A stretch of 64,000 bases of DNA from the NCBI RefSeq assembly GCF_004208525.1, contig NZ_SGIT01000001.1, positions 1,364,001-1,428,000 on the forward strand, written 5' to 3'. The DNA is from Sphingobacterium corticibacterium. GTDB lineage: Bacteria; Bacteroidota; Bacteroidia; Sphingobacteriales; Sphingobacteriaceae. Each line of letters begins with the position of its first letter. Within the stretch, counting starts at the first letter, position 1. The notes below the pieces were generated by a model, which was given only the letters and a program-made list of their open reading frames with translations, made no database searches and was not told the origin of the DNA. The position numbers and the translations under genes were made by a program. Of this stretch, positions 34,848-43,628 are shown one piece after another.

Positions 34848-37037
34848 ATGTCAAGCCCAAGATTTAAAGCAGCAGAGTTAGCCATATCTCGTCCGATGGA
34901 AGATATGGAAAAAGTAGAATCATTAAAGGCAACTAGTATTTACGGAAAGAATGTATTTACTAATGCGAAGATGAAAGATTACCTCTCGAAAAGTACACAC
35001 AAAGAACTTGTTCAGATTATCGACGAGGGTACAAAGATTTCAAGAGAACTCGCCGATCAGATTGCACAAGCAATGAAAACATGGGCTATTAGTAATGGAG
35101 CAACGCATTACACCCACTGGTTTCAACCGTTGACAGGAACTACAGCAGAAAAGCACGACGCTTTCTTTGAACCTGACGAGAATGGTGAAGCAATTGAAAA
35201 ATTCACAGGCGATGCCCTTGCACAGCAAGAACCAGATGCGTCCTCATTTCCAAGTGGCGGTATCCGGAACACCTTTGAAGCACGTGGTTATACGGCTTGG
35301 GATCCTTCCTCTCCTGCTTTTATCTTTGAGACCGCAGCAGGCAAAACATTATGTATTCCAACCGTATTTGTATCTTATACAGGTGAGTCTTTAGATTATA
35401 AGGCACCACTATTAAAAGCAATAGAAGCAATTGATAAAGCTGCTACTGATGTGGTACAATATTTTGACAAGTCTGTAACGAAAGTAAACGCTTCGCTTGG
35501 TATCGAACAAGAATATTTTCTAGTAGACCTTTCTTTATTTCATGCACGTCCGGATCTTCAAATTGCCGGCCGTACCCTTTTCGGGCACATGTCTGCAAAA
35601 GGACAACAATTGGAAGACCATTATTTTGGCGCTATTCCAGAGCGCGTATTGGCGTATATGGTCGATTTGGAAAATGAAGCATTGAAACTTGGTATTCCAT
35701 TGAAAACCCGCCATAATGAGGTTGCACCTTCACAATTCGAATGTGCTCCGATGTACGAGGAAATCAACTTAGCTATCGATCACAATCAATTGCTAATGAA
35801 TTTGATGGAACAAGTAGCAGTACGTCATCACTTTAAAGTATTATTGCACGAAAAGCCATATAGCGGAATTAACGGATCAGGTAAACACAACAACTGGTCA
35901 TTAATTACCAATACAGGTGTAAACCTACTTTCACCAGGCAAGACACCGAAAAACAATTTGATGTTCTTAACGTTTTTCGTGAATACGATTAAAGCCGTAT
36001 ATGAACACGCTGATTTGCTTCGCGCATCCATTGCCAGTCATAGTAATGATCATCGTTTAGGTGCAAACGAGGCTCCTCCGGCAATCATTTCTATTTTCCT
36101 AGGGTCTCAATTAGATGAAATCTTGGAAGAAGTAGAATCTGCTCGTGTCGCGAAAAAAGTGAAAAACGATGCGAACTTATGGCATGGTATTCCAAAAATT
36201 CCAGATTTGAAGCTGGACAATACAGACCGTAACCGTACGTCGCCTTTCGCCTTCACGGGTAATAAATTCGAATTCCGTGCGGTAGGGTCGTCTGCAAACT
36301 CTGCGTTGCCGATGATTGTACTCAATGCTATCGTTGCCAACCAACTTATCGAATTTAAAACAGAGGTAGACAAACAAATCAAAAAAGGCACGAAAAAAGA
36401 CCTCGCATTGCTTAATGTTATCCGGAGATACATCAAAGAATCAAAAGCGATTCGTTTTGAAGGAAATGGATATAGCGAAGAATGGGCTATCGAAGCCGAG
36501 ACACGTGGACTTTCAAACATCAAATCAACACCTAAGGCGTTAGATGTATATGTTAAAGAAGAAAATCTCGCTTTATTTGAAAAGTTAGGCATATATTCAA
36601 AACGGGAGTCAGAAGCACGACACGAGATTTTATTGGAAAATTTCTTTAAGAAACTTCAGATCGAAGCGCGTGTAATTGGCGAAGTGGTAACGAGCCAGAT
36701 TGCTCCAGTATGCTTCATTTACCAAAATGAACTTATTGAGAATGTGAGAGGATTGAAAGATTTAGGTTTACCAAAAGAATCCTACAGCTCTCAAATTAAT
36801 TTGGTAGAACGTATTTCTAAACACACCAACTTGATTTTAGAAAAAGCCGAGGAAATGCGCCAAGCAAGGAAACGCGCTAATACGATCGAAGATACACGTG
36901 AACTTGCTATTGCTTATGATGAAATTGTCAAGCCTTATTTTGACGAGATTCGTTATCATGTGAACAAATTGGAAAAAATCATTGATGACAATAAATGGCC
37001 TCTTCCAAAATTAAGAGAGCTTTTATTCTTAAGATAA
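34848..37037 (+). CDS. glnN: Glutamine synthetase type III
   Basis: 729 residues, the length of the GSIII (GlnN) class rather than the about 450 of GSI. It makes glutamine from glutamate, ammonia and ATP in the cytosol. Characteristic stretches are THYTHWFQPLTG near the N terminus, FPSGGIRNTFEARGYTAWDP, GIEQEYFLVD (metal-binding Glu), KTRHNEVAPSQFE and NGSGKHNNWSL, all in GSIII order. It is the main ammonium-assimilation enzyme type in Bacteroidota. A dyad precedes it and a strong terminator follows. Confidence 0.96.
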   Translation: MSSPRFKAAELAISRPMEDMEKVESLKATSIYGKNVFTNAKMKDYLSKSTHKELVQIIDEGTKISRELADQIAQAMKTWAISNGATHYTHWFQPLTGTTAEKHDAFFEPDENGEAIEKFTGDALAQQEPDASSFPSGGIRNTFEARGYTAWDPSSPAFIFETAAGKTLCIPTVFVSYTGESLDYKAPLLKAIEAIDKAATDVVQYFDKSVTKVNASLGIEQEYFLVDLSLFHARPDLQIAGRTLFGHMSAKGQQLEDHYFGAIPERVLAYMVDLENEALKLGIPLKTRHNEVAPSQFECAPMYEEINLAIDHNQLLMNLMEQVAVRHHFKVLLHEKPYSGINGSGKHNNWSLITNTGVNLLSPGKTPKNNLMFLTFFVNTIKAVYEHADLLRASIASHSNDHRLGANEAPPAIISIFLGSQLDEILEEVESARVAKKVKNDANLWHGIPKIPDLKLDNTDRNRTSPFAFTGNKFEFRAVGSSANSALPMIVLNAIVANQLIEFKTEVDKQIKKGTKKDLALLNVIRRYIKESKAIRFEGNGYSEEWAIEAETRGLSNIKSTPKALDVYVKEENLALFEKLGIYSKRESEARHEILLENFFKKLQIEARVIGEVVTSQIAPVCFIYQNELIENVRGLKDLGLPKESYSSQINLVERISKHTNLILEKAEEMRQARKRANTIEDTRELAIAYDEIVKPYFDEIRYHVNKLEKIIDDNKWPLPKLRELLFLR

Positions 37038-37068
37038 TACGACTAACTAACCTTCCAATAATAAAGGC

Positions 37069-37100
37069 GGCACTCAGCGAAAAACTGAGTGCCTTTTTTA
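37069..37100 (+). terminator. Intrinsic terminator of glnN
   Basis: Stem GGCACTCAG / CTGAGTGCC with a seven-base loop and a T6-7 tail. It also borders the stop codon of the convergent PmoA-family gene. Confidence 0.9.
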
Positions 37101-38126
37101 TTTTTTTTCTTCCGAAAAATCTTGCCAACTGTTTTCAATAAGTGCTGCATTTTGTTTACCATCAAACACGACCAATCTATAGTTAAGTGTATAGGTCTGA
37201 CCTGGTTCCAAAAGCCAATCCCGGTCTTTTGTTGGCGAAAAATTGATGAATACATTACCTTTTCCGCCGTTGGCATTAGCATCCCAGATACGTAAGGGTT
37301 CGGGGTGATTAAAATTAGTAGGATGAGATAAAATAGCCATACCACCATATTGATTTTGTGACAGCTCTCCTTGTACCATACACCAGCGTGCTCGAGTACC
37401 ATCAGTTTCCTCCCGCGTCTTACCTTCGGAAGTCAACACGCTACTATTGCTAGCATCCCAAGACGCTACTGCCCGCCATCCCAAGCCACCATATCGGTAG
37501 GTAAGCAACCGTAACGGACTGGAAGTAGCACAACGCATCTTAATGGTTATATCAATCCAATAATAGTCAGACTGCCCCTTCGGTAAGTGTACCTTAACCG
37601 TTTGCCATTCATGAAGTGCAACCTCTTCGCTTCCATTTTCTTTAAAGACCACATGGTCATGAAGTGCAGTATATTCCGCATCGTGTGCACTGACTTTGTT
37701 GTCCAGTAACCGCACGAAACGGACCGTTCCTTCCTTCTTATATAAATTCCAAAAATCAACCGTATCCCCTTCGAATATTGTTTGGGTCCAAGGATTCCAA
37801 ATACCGTAGTGATGATAATGATCTTTCGGTTGTATCCGTGTGAGCTGCTGTCCTTTTAAAGTATAGACCGGATGGATAAAACCGCTGCGTTGATAGCTAC
37901 TATCTTGTCCTCGCGGCGGGTATACCGTATTAAAATGGTAAGTAAGCAAAGGTTGGTCGTTCTTAAAGATGGTCAGCACACTGTCGATAACCAGTTGAAG
38001 GCTATCTGTTCGTTTATCATCTTTAGCATAACTAATATGCACAGGCCGCCCACATACGAGCATCATCAGCATACTAGCTGTATATATCCATAAACTTTTT
38101 CTATTTATCATTAGTTTTTGTCTCAT
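37098..38126 (-). CDS. PmoA-family (DUF6807) secreted protein
   Basis: 342 residues with an N-terminal signal segment (SLWIYTASMLMMLVCGRPVH region). The body matches the 'PmoA family'/DUF6807 proteins of Bacteroidota and Planctomycetes: YTLKGQQLTRIQPKDHYHHYGIWNPW near residue 85 and a C-terminal GNVFINFSPTKDRDWLLEPGQTYTLNYRLVVFDG. The family name comes from an annotation analogy and does not imply methane oxidation; members often neighbour sugar-catabolism genes. Its function here is unknown. It is single, with divergent neighbours. Confidence 0.82.
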   Translation of the reverse strand: MRQKLMINRKSLWIYTASMLMMLVCGRPVHISYAKDDKRTDSLQLVIDSVLTIFKNDQPLLTYHFNTVYPPRGQDSSYQRSGFIHPVYTLKGQQLTRIQPKDHYHHYGIWNPWTQTIFEGDTVDFWNLYKKEGTVRFVRLLDNKVSAHDAEYTALHDHVVFKENGSEEVALHEWQTVKVHLPKGQSDYYWIDITIKMRCATSSPLRLLTYRYGGLGWRAVASWDASNSSVLTSEGKTREETDGTRARWCMVQGELSQNQYGGMAILSHPTNFNHPEPLRIWDANANGGKGNVFINFSPTKDRDWLLEPGQTYTLNYRLVVFDGKQNAALIENSWQDFSEEKK

Positions 38127-38245
38127 AATCGAAATTTAAAAACAGTTTTTACAAACATACCTTTTTATGTAAACAATCTACATTCTTCTTACAAAGGGTT
38201 CTAAAAAATAATCGTTAAATTTATACCACAAAACAACTCAATTCT

Positions 38246-38809
38246 ATGAACATTTTAGCATTCGCTGCAAGCAATAGCGCCCAGTCCATTAACAAGAAAT
38301 TGGTAACGAGCGTTAGCAAATACTACAAAGAGTCTGATGACGTTATAGAGATATTGGATTTGAACGATTTTGATATGATACTTTTCTCGAAAGAACGAGA
38401 AAAAGAATTGGGTATTCCATCGTTGGCTTATACGTTCGCGGAGAAGATTGATCAGGCAGATTTTATTCTGATTTCTTTTGCCGAAAACAACGGCAACTAT
38501 AATGTAGCATATAAAAATTTAATAGATTGGGTCTCTAGGATACCAAACCGAAAAATTTTCAAGAACAAACCAGTTTTTGTAATGGCTACGTCAAACGGAA
38601 AAAGAGGAGGGCAATCGGTATTAGAAATTGCTATCAACAGATTACCTTTTGATGGAGCAGAGGTATTGGAAAGCTATAGTCTCCCGGAGTTTTCGCAAAA
38701 CTTCGAAGAAGGCAAAGGCGTTACGAACGTAATATTAAGAAGTCAACTAGAAGCTAAAGTCCGAAAAACGAAAAGGATATTAAAGCAAAAACTTGAACAA
38801 AATAATTAG
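38246..38809 (+). CDS. NADPH-dependent FMN reductase family protein
   Basis: 187 residues, flavodoxin-like fold. N-terminal ILAFAASNSAQSINKKLV is the FMN-phosphate loop, and ISFAENNGNYNVAYKNLIDWVSR plus FVMATSNGKRGGQSVLE are typical of the family that reduces FMN, quinones or azo compounds with NAD(P)H. It leads a three-gene plus-strand run with a DJ-1/PfpI protein (20-base gap) and a small membrane-anchored protein, suggesting an oxidative or electrophile stress role; that is an inference. Confidence 0.92.
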   Translation: MNILAFAASNSAQSINKKLVTSVSKYYKESDDVIEILDLNDFDMILFSKEREKELGIPSLAYTFAEKIDQADFILISFAENNGNYNVAYKNLIDWVSRIPNRKIFKNKPVFVMATSNGKRGGQSVLEIAINRLPFDGAEVLESYSLPEFSQNFEEGKGVTNVILRSQLEAKVRKTKRILKQKLEQNN

Positions 38810-38828
38810 ATAACAAAAACACAATATT

Positions 38829-39407
38829 ATGGCAAAGAAAGTATTATTATTAGTGGGCGACTATGTCGAAGATTACGAGGCTATGGTTCCTTTTCAGGCT
38901 ATGGAATCGGTAGGAATAAAAGTCGATGCTATCGCACCCGACCGTAAAAGCGGTGATACCGTTCCAACCGCCATCCATGATTTTACCGGCGACCAAACCT
39001 ATAAGGAATTGCGTGGACACAATTTTGCTATTAACAAAGATTTTGACAGTGTAAACGTGGAAGATTATGATGGTTTATATATTGCCGGTGGACGTTCGGC
39101 GGAATATATTCGGTTAAATGACCGCGTAATCGAAATCACGAAGCATTTCTTCGAACAAAATAAACCAGTAGCGGCAATTTGTCATGGTATTCAAGTATTG
39201 ACGACTGCCCGCGTATTGGAAGGTAGAACTTTAACGGCGTATGTCGCCGTGGGGCCCGATATTGAATTGGCAGGCGGAACGTGGAAAAATATTCCGGCAG
39301 ATCAAGCTGTTGTAGACGGAAACCTAGTTACTTCCCCAGCATGGCCCGGACATCAGGCTATTTTGAAAGAGTTCTATACATTACTGGGTGTTACGATAAA
39401 TAGATAA
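38829..39407 (+). CDS. DJ-1/PfpI family protein
   Basis: 192 residues of the class I glutamine-amidotransferase-like superfamily. The nucleophile-elbow motif AAICHGIQVLTTA (Cys about residue 120) and the conserved VLLLVGDYVEDYEAMVPFQA start identify it. Members act as chaperones, glyoxalases or deglycases; which applies is unknown. The nearby YIAGGRSAEYIRLND segment belongs to the same family. It lies in the same operon as the FMN reductase gene. Confidence 0.92.
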   Translation: MAKKVLLLVGDYVEDYEAMVPFQAMESVGIKVDAIAPDRKSGDTVPTAIHDFTGDQTYKELRGHNFAINKDFDSVNVEDYDGLYIAGGRSAEYIRLNDRVIEITKHFFEQNKPVAAICHGIQVLTTARVLEGRTLTAYVAVGPDIELAGGTWKNIPADQAVVDGNLVTSPAWPGHQAILKEFYTLLGVTINR

Positions 39408-39424
39408 CGAGCCCGACAATACAG

Positions 39425-39805
39425 ATGAAAGGAAAGAAAAAATTTTGGATAATTGCCGTCGGTTTAATTGTCCTATTGGGATACGGAATTTGGGAAGCTT
39501 ATAACCAACCGTCCATTAAAGATTTACCAGGCGATTTTGAAGAAGTAGCATTCGTTCGAAACGAACAGAATAAAGGTGGCATTATGCGCGTTTATGCGGT
39601 GGCAGTGGGCGATATGGTAAATGCAAAATATGACGCCTGCGCTGATATGTTTCCCACAAATGATTACGGCAGTATAACGAAAATTTATTTTTTCGATAAA
39701 TCAAAGCCGTTTCCCACCAATTTGACAATCGAACCACCCCATTATGATACAAATCAATATGAGGCGGTGATGATTCTTAAACGAACAGGATCTGAGAAAG
39801 AATAA
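39425..39805 (+). CDS. Membrane-anchored hypothetical protein, 126 residues
   Basis: One N-terminal transmembrane or uncleaved signal helix (KKFWIIAVGLIVLLGYGIW), then about 100 residues outside the cytoplasm (QPSIKDLPGDFEEVAFVRNE). I recognise no domain. It starts 17 bases after the DJ-1 gene, so it is probably the last gene of this short operon. Confidence 0.75.
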   Translation: MKGKKKFWIIAVGLIVLLGYGIWEAYNQPSIKDLPGDFEEVAFVRNEQNKGGIMRVYAVAVGDMVNAKYDACADMFPTNDYGSITKIYFFDKSKPFPTNLTIEPPHYDTNQYEAVMILKRTGSEKE

Positions 39806-39934
39806 GCTCCGATAAACCTTTTCTTTCAACTTTTGGGAAAGATTGAAAGAAAAGATTATTATTGCTTTGCTCCCTCGAATGTATAATGAATATCTACTTA
39901 ACGTTGCTTATCGGTGATGACGTCAGTTGGTGAG

Positions 39935-40819
39935 TTATCTTTTTCGAGTGTGCGTCGCAATAAACTCTTTAGGAGAGACTTTCATGACATGCAGAAACAC
40001 CCTGTTGAAATGAACCACCGTATTAAATCCACATTGATATGCCGTTTCCGCAATACTCTCCACTTTGTTATTGACAAGCAGCTGACAAGCACTTTCAATC
40101 CGTATCTCGTTTAGGAAAGAAACAAATGTTTTTTGGGTATGCTTTTTAAAAAACTTACAAAAAGCCGTTGGTGTTAAGTGGATGAGTGCCGAAATTTCTT
40201 CGATAGAGATATTTCTCTTATAATTTTCCAAGGCGTATTTAATTACCGTGTTAATACGGAGACCATCTGCATCTTGAAAATTCACTTTGCTCACACCCGA
40301 ATACATCGATATAAAATGATCTTGATGGACCACTAAAGCTTTAAATATCTGGATAACCTTAATCAGTTTCGATGGACCACCATCCGTACCCAGCGGTAAA
40401 AACAATTCTTTCAACGGTTTAGCAAATTGCTCTGGCAAGAGTTTACTAGCATCTAGGTTATAAAAAAGTGATTTGATTGCCTGCATTTCCGTCATATCAA
40501 AAAACGGATCTAGTTTTTCCAACGAGAAAAAAAGATGAATAACATGTATTTGGGAAGGCGCGGTAATACGTTCATCTTTAAAAAACATATGCGGGTCATT
40601 CGGTTTCACCAGAAATATCTGGTTTTCCAAACAAGGACGTATCAAGTTCCCCAACATAAAAGCACCTCCACCCGCTGCTATATAGGTAATCTGAAATTCC
40701 CGATGGCGGTGGTAATATTCATAAAAATTGGTATCGGTGTTGTCCATGACGTAAAAAGCTTCGTCACCCCGTACAGGCACCGTGAATTCAATTGGTTTTC
40801 TATGATCGGGAGTCTTCAT
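39935..40819 (-). CDS. AraC-family transcriptional regulator
   Basis: 294 residues: an N-terminal cupin-like sensing domain (YYHRHREFQITYIAAGGGAFMLGN) and a C-terminal double helix-turn-helix (about 190-292; SIEEISALIHLTPTAFCKFFKKH and SIAETAYQCGFNTVVHFNRVF). It lies downstream of rocA on the same strand, 42 bases away, with a perfect palindrome between. Its target is unknown; regulation of the neighbouring dehydrogenase is a possibility, though a separate transcript is as likely. Confidence 0.92.
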   Translation of the reverse strand: MKTPDHRKPIEFTVPVRGDEAFYVMDNTDTNFYEYYHRHREFQITYIAAGGGAFMLGNLIRPCLENQIFLVKPNDPHMFFKDERITAPSQIHVIHLFFSLEKLDPFFDMTEMQAIKSLFYNLDASKLLPEQFAKPLKELFLPLGTDGGPSKLIKVIQIFKALVVHQDHFISMYSGVSKVNFQDADGLRINTVIKYALENYKRNISIEEISALIHLTPTAFCKFFKKHTQKTFVSFLNEIRIESACQLLVNNKVESIAETAYQCGFNTVVHFNRVFLHVMKVSPKEFIATHTRKR

Positions 40820-40827
40820 AATGAAAC

Positions 40828-40851
40828 AGCCCGCGATTTAAATCGCGGGCT
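40828..40851 (-). terminator. Perfect 24-base palindrome between rocA and araC-like gene
   Basis: The 12-base arms AGCCCGCGATTT / AAATCGCGGGCT are complementary without a designated loop; a four-base loop would leave a 10-bp stem. It lies 11 bases after the rocA stop. The tail is only GTTT, so termination is plausible but not certain; an operator for the AraC protein is the alternative. Confidence 0.6.
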
Positions 40852-40861
40852 ATAGTAATAA

Positions 40862-42490
40862 TTAACCTAAGAACGGATAACGGTAATCCGTTTCCGGATG
40901 GAATGTTTCCTTGATAGTACGTGGAGAAACCCAACGCAATAAATTAATCATCGAACCCGCTTTGTCGTTTGTGCCCGAACCTCTTGCACCACCAAACGGT
41001 TGTTGGCCAACTACTGCTCCTGTACATTTATCATTGATATAAAAATTACCCGCCGCATTCCGCAACGCATAAGTAGCTTCATCAATTGCATAACGGCACT
41101 GGGAGATAATAGAGCCTGTCAACGCATAAATAGATGTTTTATCGACCAATTCCAATGTTTCTTCCCATTTATCATCTTCATAAACGTAAATTGTTAATAC
41201 CGGACCGAATAACTCCTCACTCATCGTCTCGTAATCTGTCTTCTTAGCCAAGATAACGGTAGGATGGATAAAATAACCTTTTGATTTATCGTATTCGCCA
41301 CCGATGACAACTTCCGCATCAGCGGAGTTTTTTGCACGATCTATATAAGACGTAATCTTATCAAATGCCTTTTCGTCAATAACAGCATTAATAAAATTAC
41401 TGAAATCTTCGGTTCCTCCGATTTTAAATGATTGTATATCGTTCTCCATACGTGCACGAAGATCATTCCACAACGATTGGGGAATATAAGCACGCGAAGC
41501 CGCAGAACATTTTTGCCCTTGAAATTCAAACGCACCGCGAACCAATGCCGTATTTAATACTTCGACATCAGCCGATGGATGTGCTAAGATAAAATCTTTA
41601 CCACCTGTTTCCCCAACGATACGCGGATAGGTTTTATAACGGTCGATATTCTCCCCTATCGTTTTCCAGATATTCTGGAAAACCCCTGTAGAACCAGTAA
41701 AGTGGATACCCGCAAAATCGGGATGTTTAAAGATAACATCACCCGCGTCCGGACCAGACACATATACTAAATTAATTACACCCGGAGGAAGCCCCGCTTC
41801 GATGAAGACCTCCATGATAACATTTGCAGAGTAGATCTGTGTATTTGACGGTTTCCATACCACAACATTTCCCATCATAGCCACACAAGAAGGCAGGTTA
41901 CCGGCAATTGCCGTGAAGTTGAACGGTGTCAGCGCAAAAACAAATCCTTCCAACGGACGTTGTTCGACCCTATTCCAAACACCTTTTGCGTTCGCAGGAG
42001 GTTGTTGGCTATAGATTTCGGTCATATAGGCCACATTGAAACGCAAGAAATCTGCCAATTCGCAGGCAGAATCAATTTCAGCTTGATAAGCATTTTTAGA
42101 CTGCCCCAACATCGTTGCTGCATTAATTTTATAGCGATATTTAGTAGATATCAATTCTGCAGCTTTTAAAAAAACAGCGGCACGTTGCTCCCAAGGCAGG
42201 TTTTCCCATTTCTCTTTTGCAGTCAGCGCAGCATGAATAGCATCTTCTACATGGCTTTTTGTACCCTCATGGTAGTATCCCAAAACATGTTGATGGTCGT
42301 GTGGAGGTGTTAACTTCGCCTTATTCCCAGTGCGCACTTCCTTTTCGCCGATATACATCGGAACATCTACCTCCTGTGCTCTCGCTTCCTTTATCGCTGT
42401 TTCTAACAAGGCTCTTTCCTTTGTACCAGGAGCATACGAATTAACGGGCTCATTAACTGGTGTAGGAACATTAAAAAATCCTTTTAACAT
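40862..42490 (-). CDS. pruA: L-glutamate gamma-semialdehyde (1-pyrroline-5-carboxylate) dehydrogenase
   Basis: 542 residues, ALDH4 family. It oxidises glutamate semialdehyde from proline or arginine catabolism to glutamate with NAD+. Evidence: the N-terminal EPVNSYAPGTKER, the ALDH signature segments FTGSTGVFQNIWK, GETGGKDF and the catalytic Cys in GQKCSAASRAY (C328), and the C-terminal FGGARGSGTNDKAGS. A proline dehydrogenase gene is not in the window. A TAnnTTTG-type box and a dyad lie upstream, and an AraC-family gene lies downstream. Confidence 0.95.
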   Translation of the reverse strand: MLKGFFNVPTPVNEPVNSYAPGTKERALLETAIKEARAQEVDVPMYIGEKEVRTGNKAKLTPPHDHQHVLGYYHEGTKSHVEDAIHAALTAKEKWENLPWEQRAAVFLKAAELISTKYRYKINAATMLGQSKNAYQAEIDSACELADFLRFNVAYMTEIYSQQPPANAKGVWNRVEQRPLEGFVFALTPFNFTAIAGNLPSCVAMMGNVVVWKPSNTQIYSANVIMEVFIEAGLPPGVINLVYVSGPDAGDVIFKHPDFAGIHFTGSTGVFQNIWKTIGENIDRYKTYPRIVGETGGKDFILAHPSADVEVLNTALVRGAFEFQGQKCSAASRAYIPQSLWNDLRARMENDIQSFKIGGTEDFSNFINAVIDEKAFDKITSYIDRAKNSADAEVVIGGEYDKSKGYFIHPTVILAKKTDYETMSEELFGPVLTIYVYEDDKWEETLELVDKTSIYALTGSIISQCRYAIDEATYALRNAAGNFYINDKCTGAVVGQQPFGGARGSGTNDKAGSMINLLRWVSPRTIKETFHPETDYRYPFLG

Positions 42491-42539
42491 AACTGTGCTC
42501 TTTTAAATTTGAGATAAAGTTACCTATTGTACAGTACCC

Positions 42540-42572
42540 CAAATTTACGGATTATGTTTTTATATAAACATA
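42540..42572 (-). promoter_or_regulatory. Candidate promoter and dyad for the P5C dehydrogenase gene
   Basis: On the minus strand TAAATTTG (42540-42547) is an exact TAnnTTTG box about 50 bases before the start codon. Seventeen bases further up is TTTA in the -33 position, inside a 7-bp inverted repeat TATGTTT / AAACATA (42553-42572) that could be an operator. Confidence 0.5.
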
Positions 42573-42621
42573 TATTGACTTACAAATGATAAAATGAAAA
42601 AAATATTGGAAAAATACGTTG

Positions 42622-43152
42622 TTAATATTTTATTTTGAGTACAGTGAAGATTTTAGACCATAACCAAATCGGACCTACCGTCAGCAAGCGCCAAATCGCC
42701 GCAGGAGGAATTTCCGTAGGTTCTTTTTTCGCTTGAAAGGTAGCCCCCACGATGCCGATAACCGTAAGCACGGTGCATACCAGCCATACCGCAGGCCCAC
42801 CATCACGTTCCACATATTCCAACTGAACAATACAGAAGCTCATCACCCCAATCGTGAAAAGCATAGCGTATGATAGTGTGGGCGCCAGCCGCAAATATAA
42901 ATAGATAATAATGGCGATATAAAAAGAACCCCAGTTCAAGAAGGTATCCATATTCGTCCGCACCAAGAAGCCAAGTTTAGGAAACGGAATCATCCAGATC
43001 AACCCCATCACGCCAAAAAATGCCAACGCAATAAATACCGCATATACAATTTTATTGCGCGTTGCAAATTTTTGGTCCATTTCGTAGAAAATACGGTCTA
43101 CCGATCTCTCAAATGTTGGTATTCCGGGCGTCTTTTTCTGTTTCTTATTCAT
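42622..43152 (-). CDS. DUF962/Mpo1-like membrane protein
   Basis: 176 residues from the ATG complementary to 43150-43152 (MNKKQKKTPGIPTFERSV); a longer start 60 bases up is unlikely. It has four hydrophobic helices: KIVYAVFIALAFFGVMGLIW, WGSFYIAIIIYLYLRLAP, YAMLFTIGVMSFCIV and AVWLVCTVLTVIGIVGA. A C-terminal RLLTVGPIWLWSKI resembles the LLIGP segment of DUF962/Mpo1 proteins, linked in yeast to fatty-acid alpha-oxidation. Homology is suggestive, not certain. Confidence 0.68.
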   Translation of the reverse strand: MNKKQKKTPGIPTFERSVDRIFYEMDQKFATRNKIVYAVFIALAFFGVMGLIWMIPFPKLGFLVRTNMDTFLNWGSFYIAIIIYLYLRLAPTLSYAMLFTIGVMSFCIVQLEYVERDGGPAVWLVCTVLTVIGIVGATFQAKKEPTEIPPAAIWRLLTVGPIWLWSKIFTVLKIKY

Positions 43153-43174
43153 GACCTCAAAGGTACTTCTTTTA

Positions 43175-43200
43175 CTACTTTTTTCTTGATAAAAAAGTAG
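43175..43200. repeat. Hairpin CTACTTTTTT / AAAAAAGTAG
   Basis: Perfect 10-bp stem with a six-base loop (CTTGAT), 23 bases upstream of the DUF962-like gene. Sequences of this kind recur between genes in Bacteroidota, so it probably belongs to a dispersed repeat family rather than being a dedicated regulator. Confidence 0.6.
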
Positions 43201-43441
43201 ACAAAAAATCAAGACTTGTCTGTTTTTGCTATTTTTCTTTGTCTATTCCTAAACAAAATAAACTCACTTCGCTCAAACAGTATTTATTCATTAGCGTCTG
43301 CTTTTAATGGCATTCATGATTACTCTGTAATTTTTTTTTACGGAATAGCCTTTAGAAAAATGGTCGCAAAAAAAGACGATGTCATCTTATTTCGCATTAC
43401 CGGAATCAACCAATGATCGCGATCATTTACGCATATGCACA
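43201..43441. other. Intergenic region with repeat-like sequence
   Basis: About 240 bases between the hairpin at 43175 and copy 2 of the interspersed repeat. It contains the phrase ACTCACTTCGCTCAAACAG and a run of T, which look like dispersed repeat debris. No supported ORF or RNA gene. Confidence 0.5.
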
Positions 43442-43617
43442 GCCCCTCCTTAATCTTTAAGGTCGCATCCAAATGTTTTACAACTGCACCAATTCATCCT
43501 TAGTACTATCCCTAATGTAAAACATTTGAAGCGACGAGGTTTATGAACGTGTGTTTATTTTGGTGTTCATGAGCTCCCGTTGGTCGGTTTGGTTCTTTTT
43601 ACGGGAAAAAGAACATA
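43442..43617. repeat. Interspersed hairpin repeat, copy 2
   Basis: Homologue of the element at 2201-2333. The arms 43462-43482 and 43516-43535 form the same hairpin with a perfect 13-bp inner stem and a 33-base loop nearly identical to copy 1 (ATTCATC, TTAGTACTATCCC kept). The second hairpin GTTCTTTTT / AAAAAGAAC is at 43592-43614, but here about 55 bases separate the two hairpins against nine in copy 1. It ends 12 bases from the metal-efflux pump stop codon. Confidence 0.85.
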
Positions 43618-43628
43618 TGAAGCTAAGG

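Noticed and set aside
36107-36592. 161-codon minus-strand frame inside glnN
   Set aside because: Antisense shadow of a highly conserved enzyme gene; composition is Ser/Phe-rich as usual for such frames.
37043-37402. 119-codon minus-strand frame overlapping the PmoA-family gene end
   Set aside because: It runs in another frame of the same strand through the real gene and lacks any domain.
42622-43212. Longer start for the DUF962-like gene at 43212
   Set aside because: The extra 20 residues (MIFCLLFYQEKSS...) come from the hairpin region; the ATG at 43152 gives a normal soluble N terminus.
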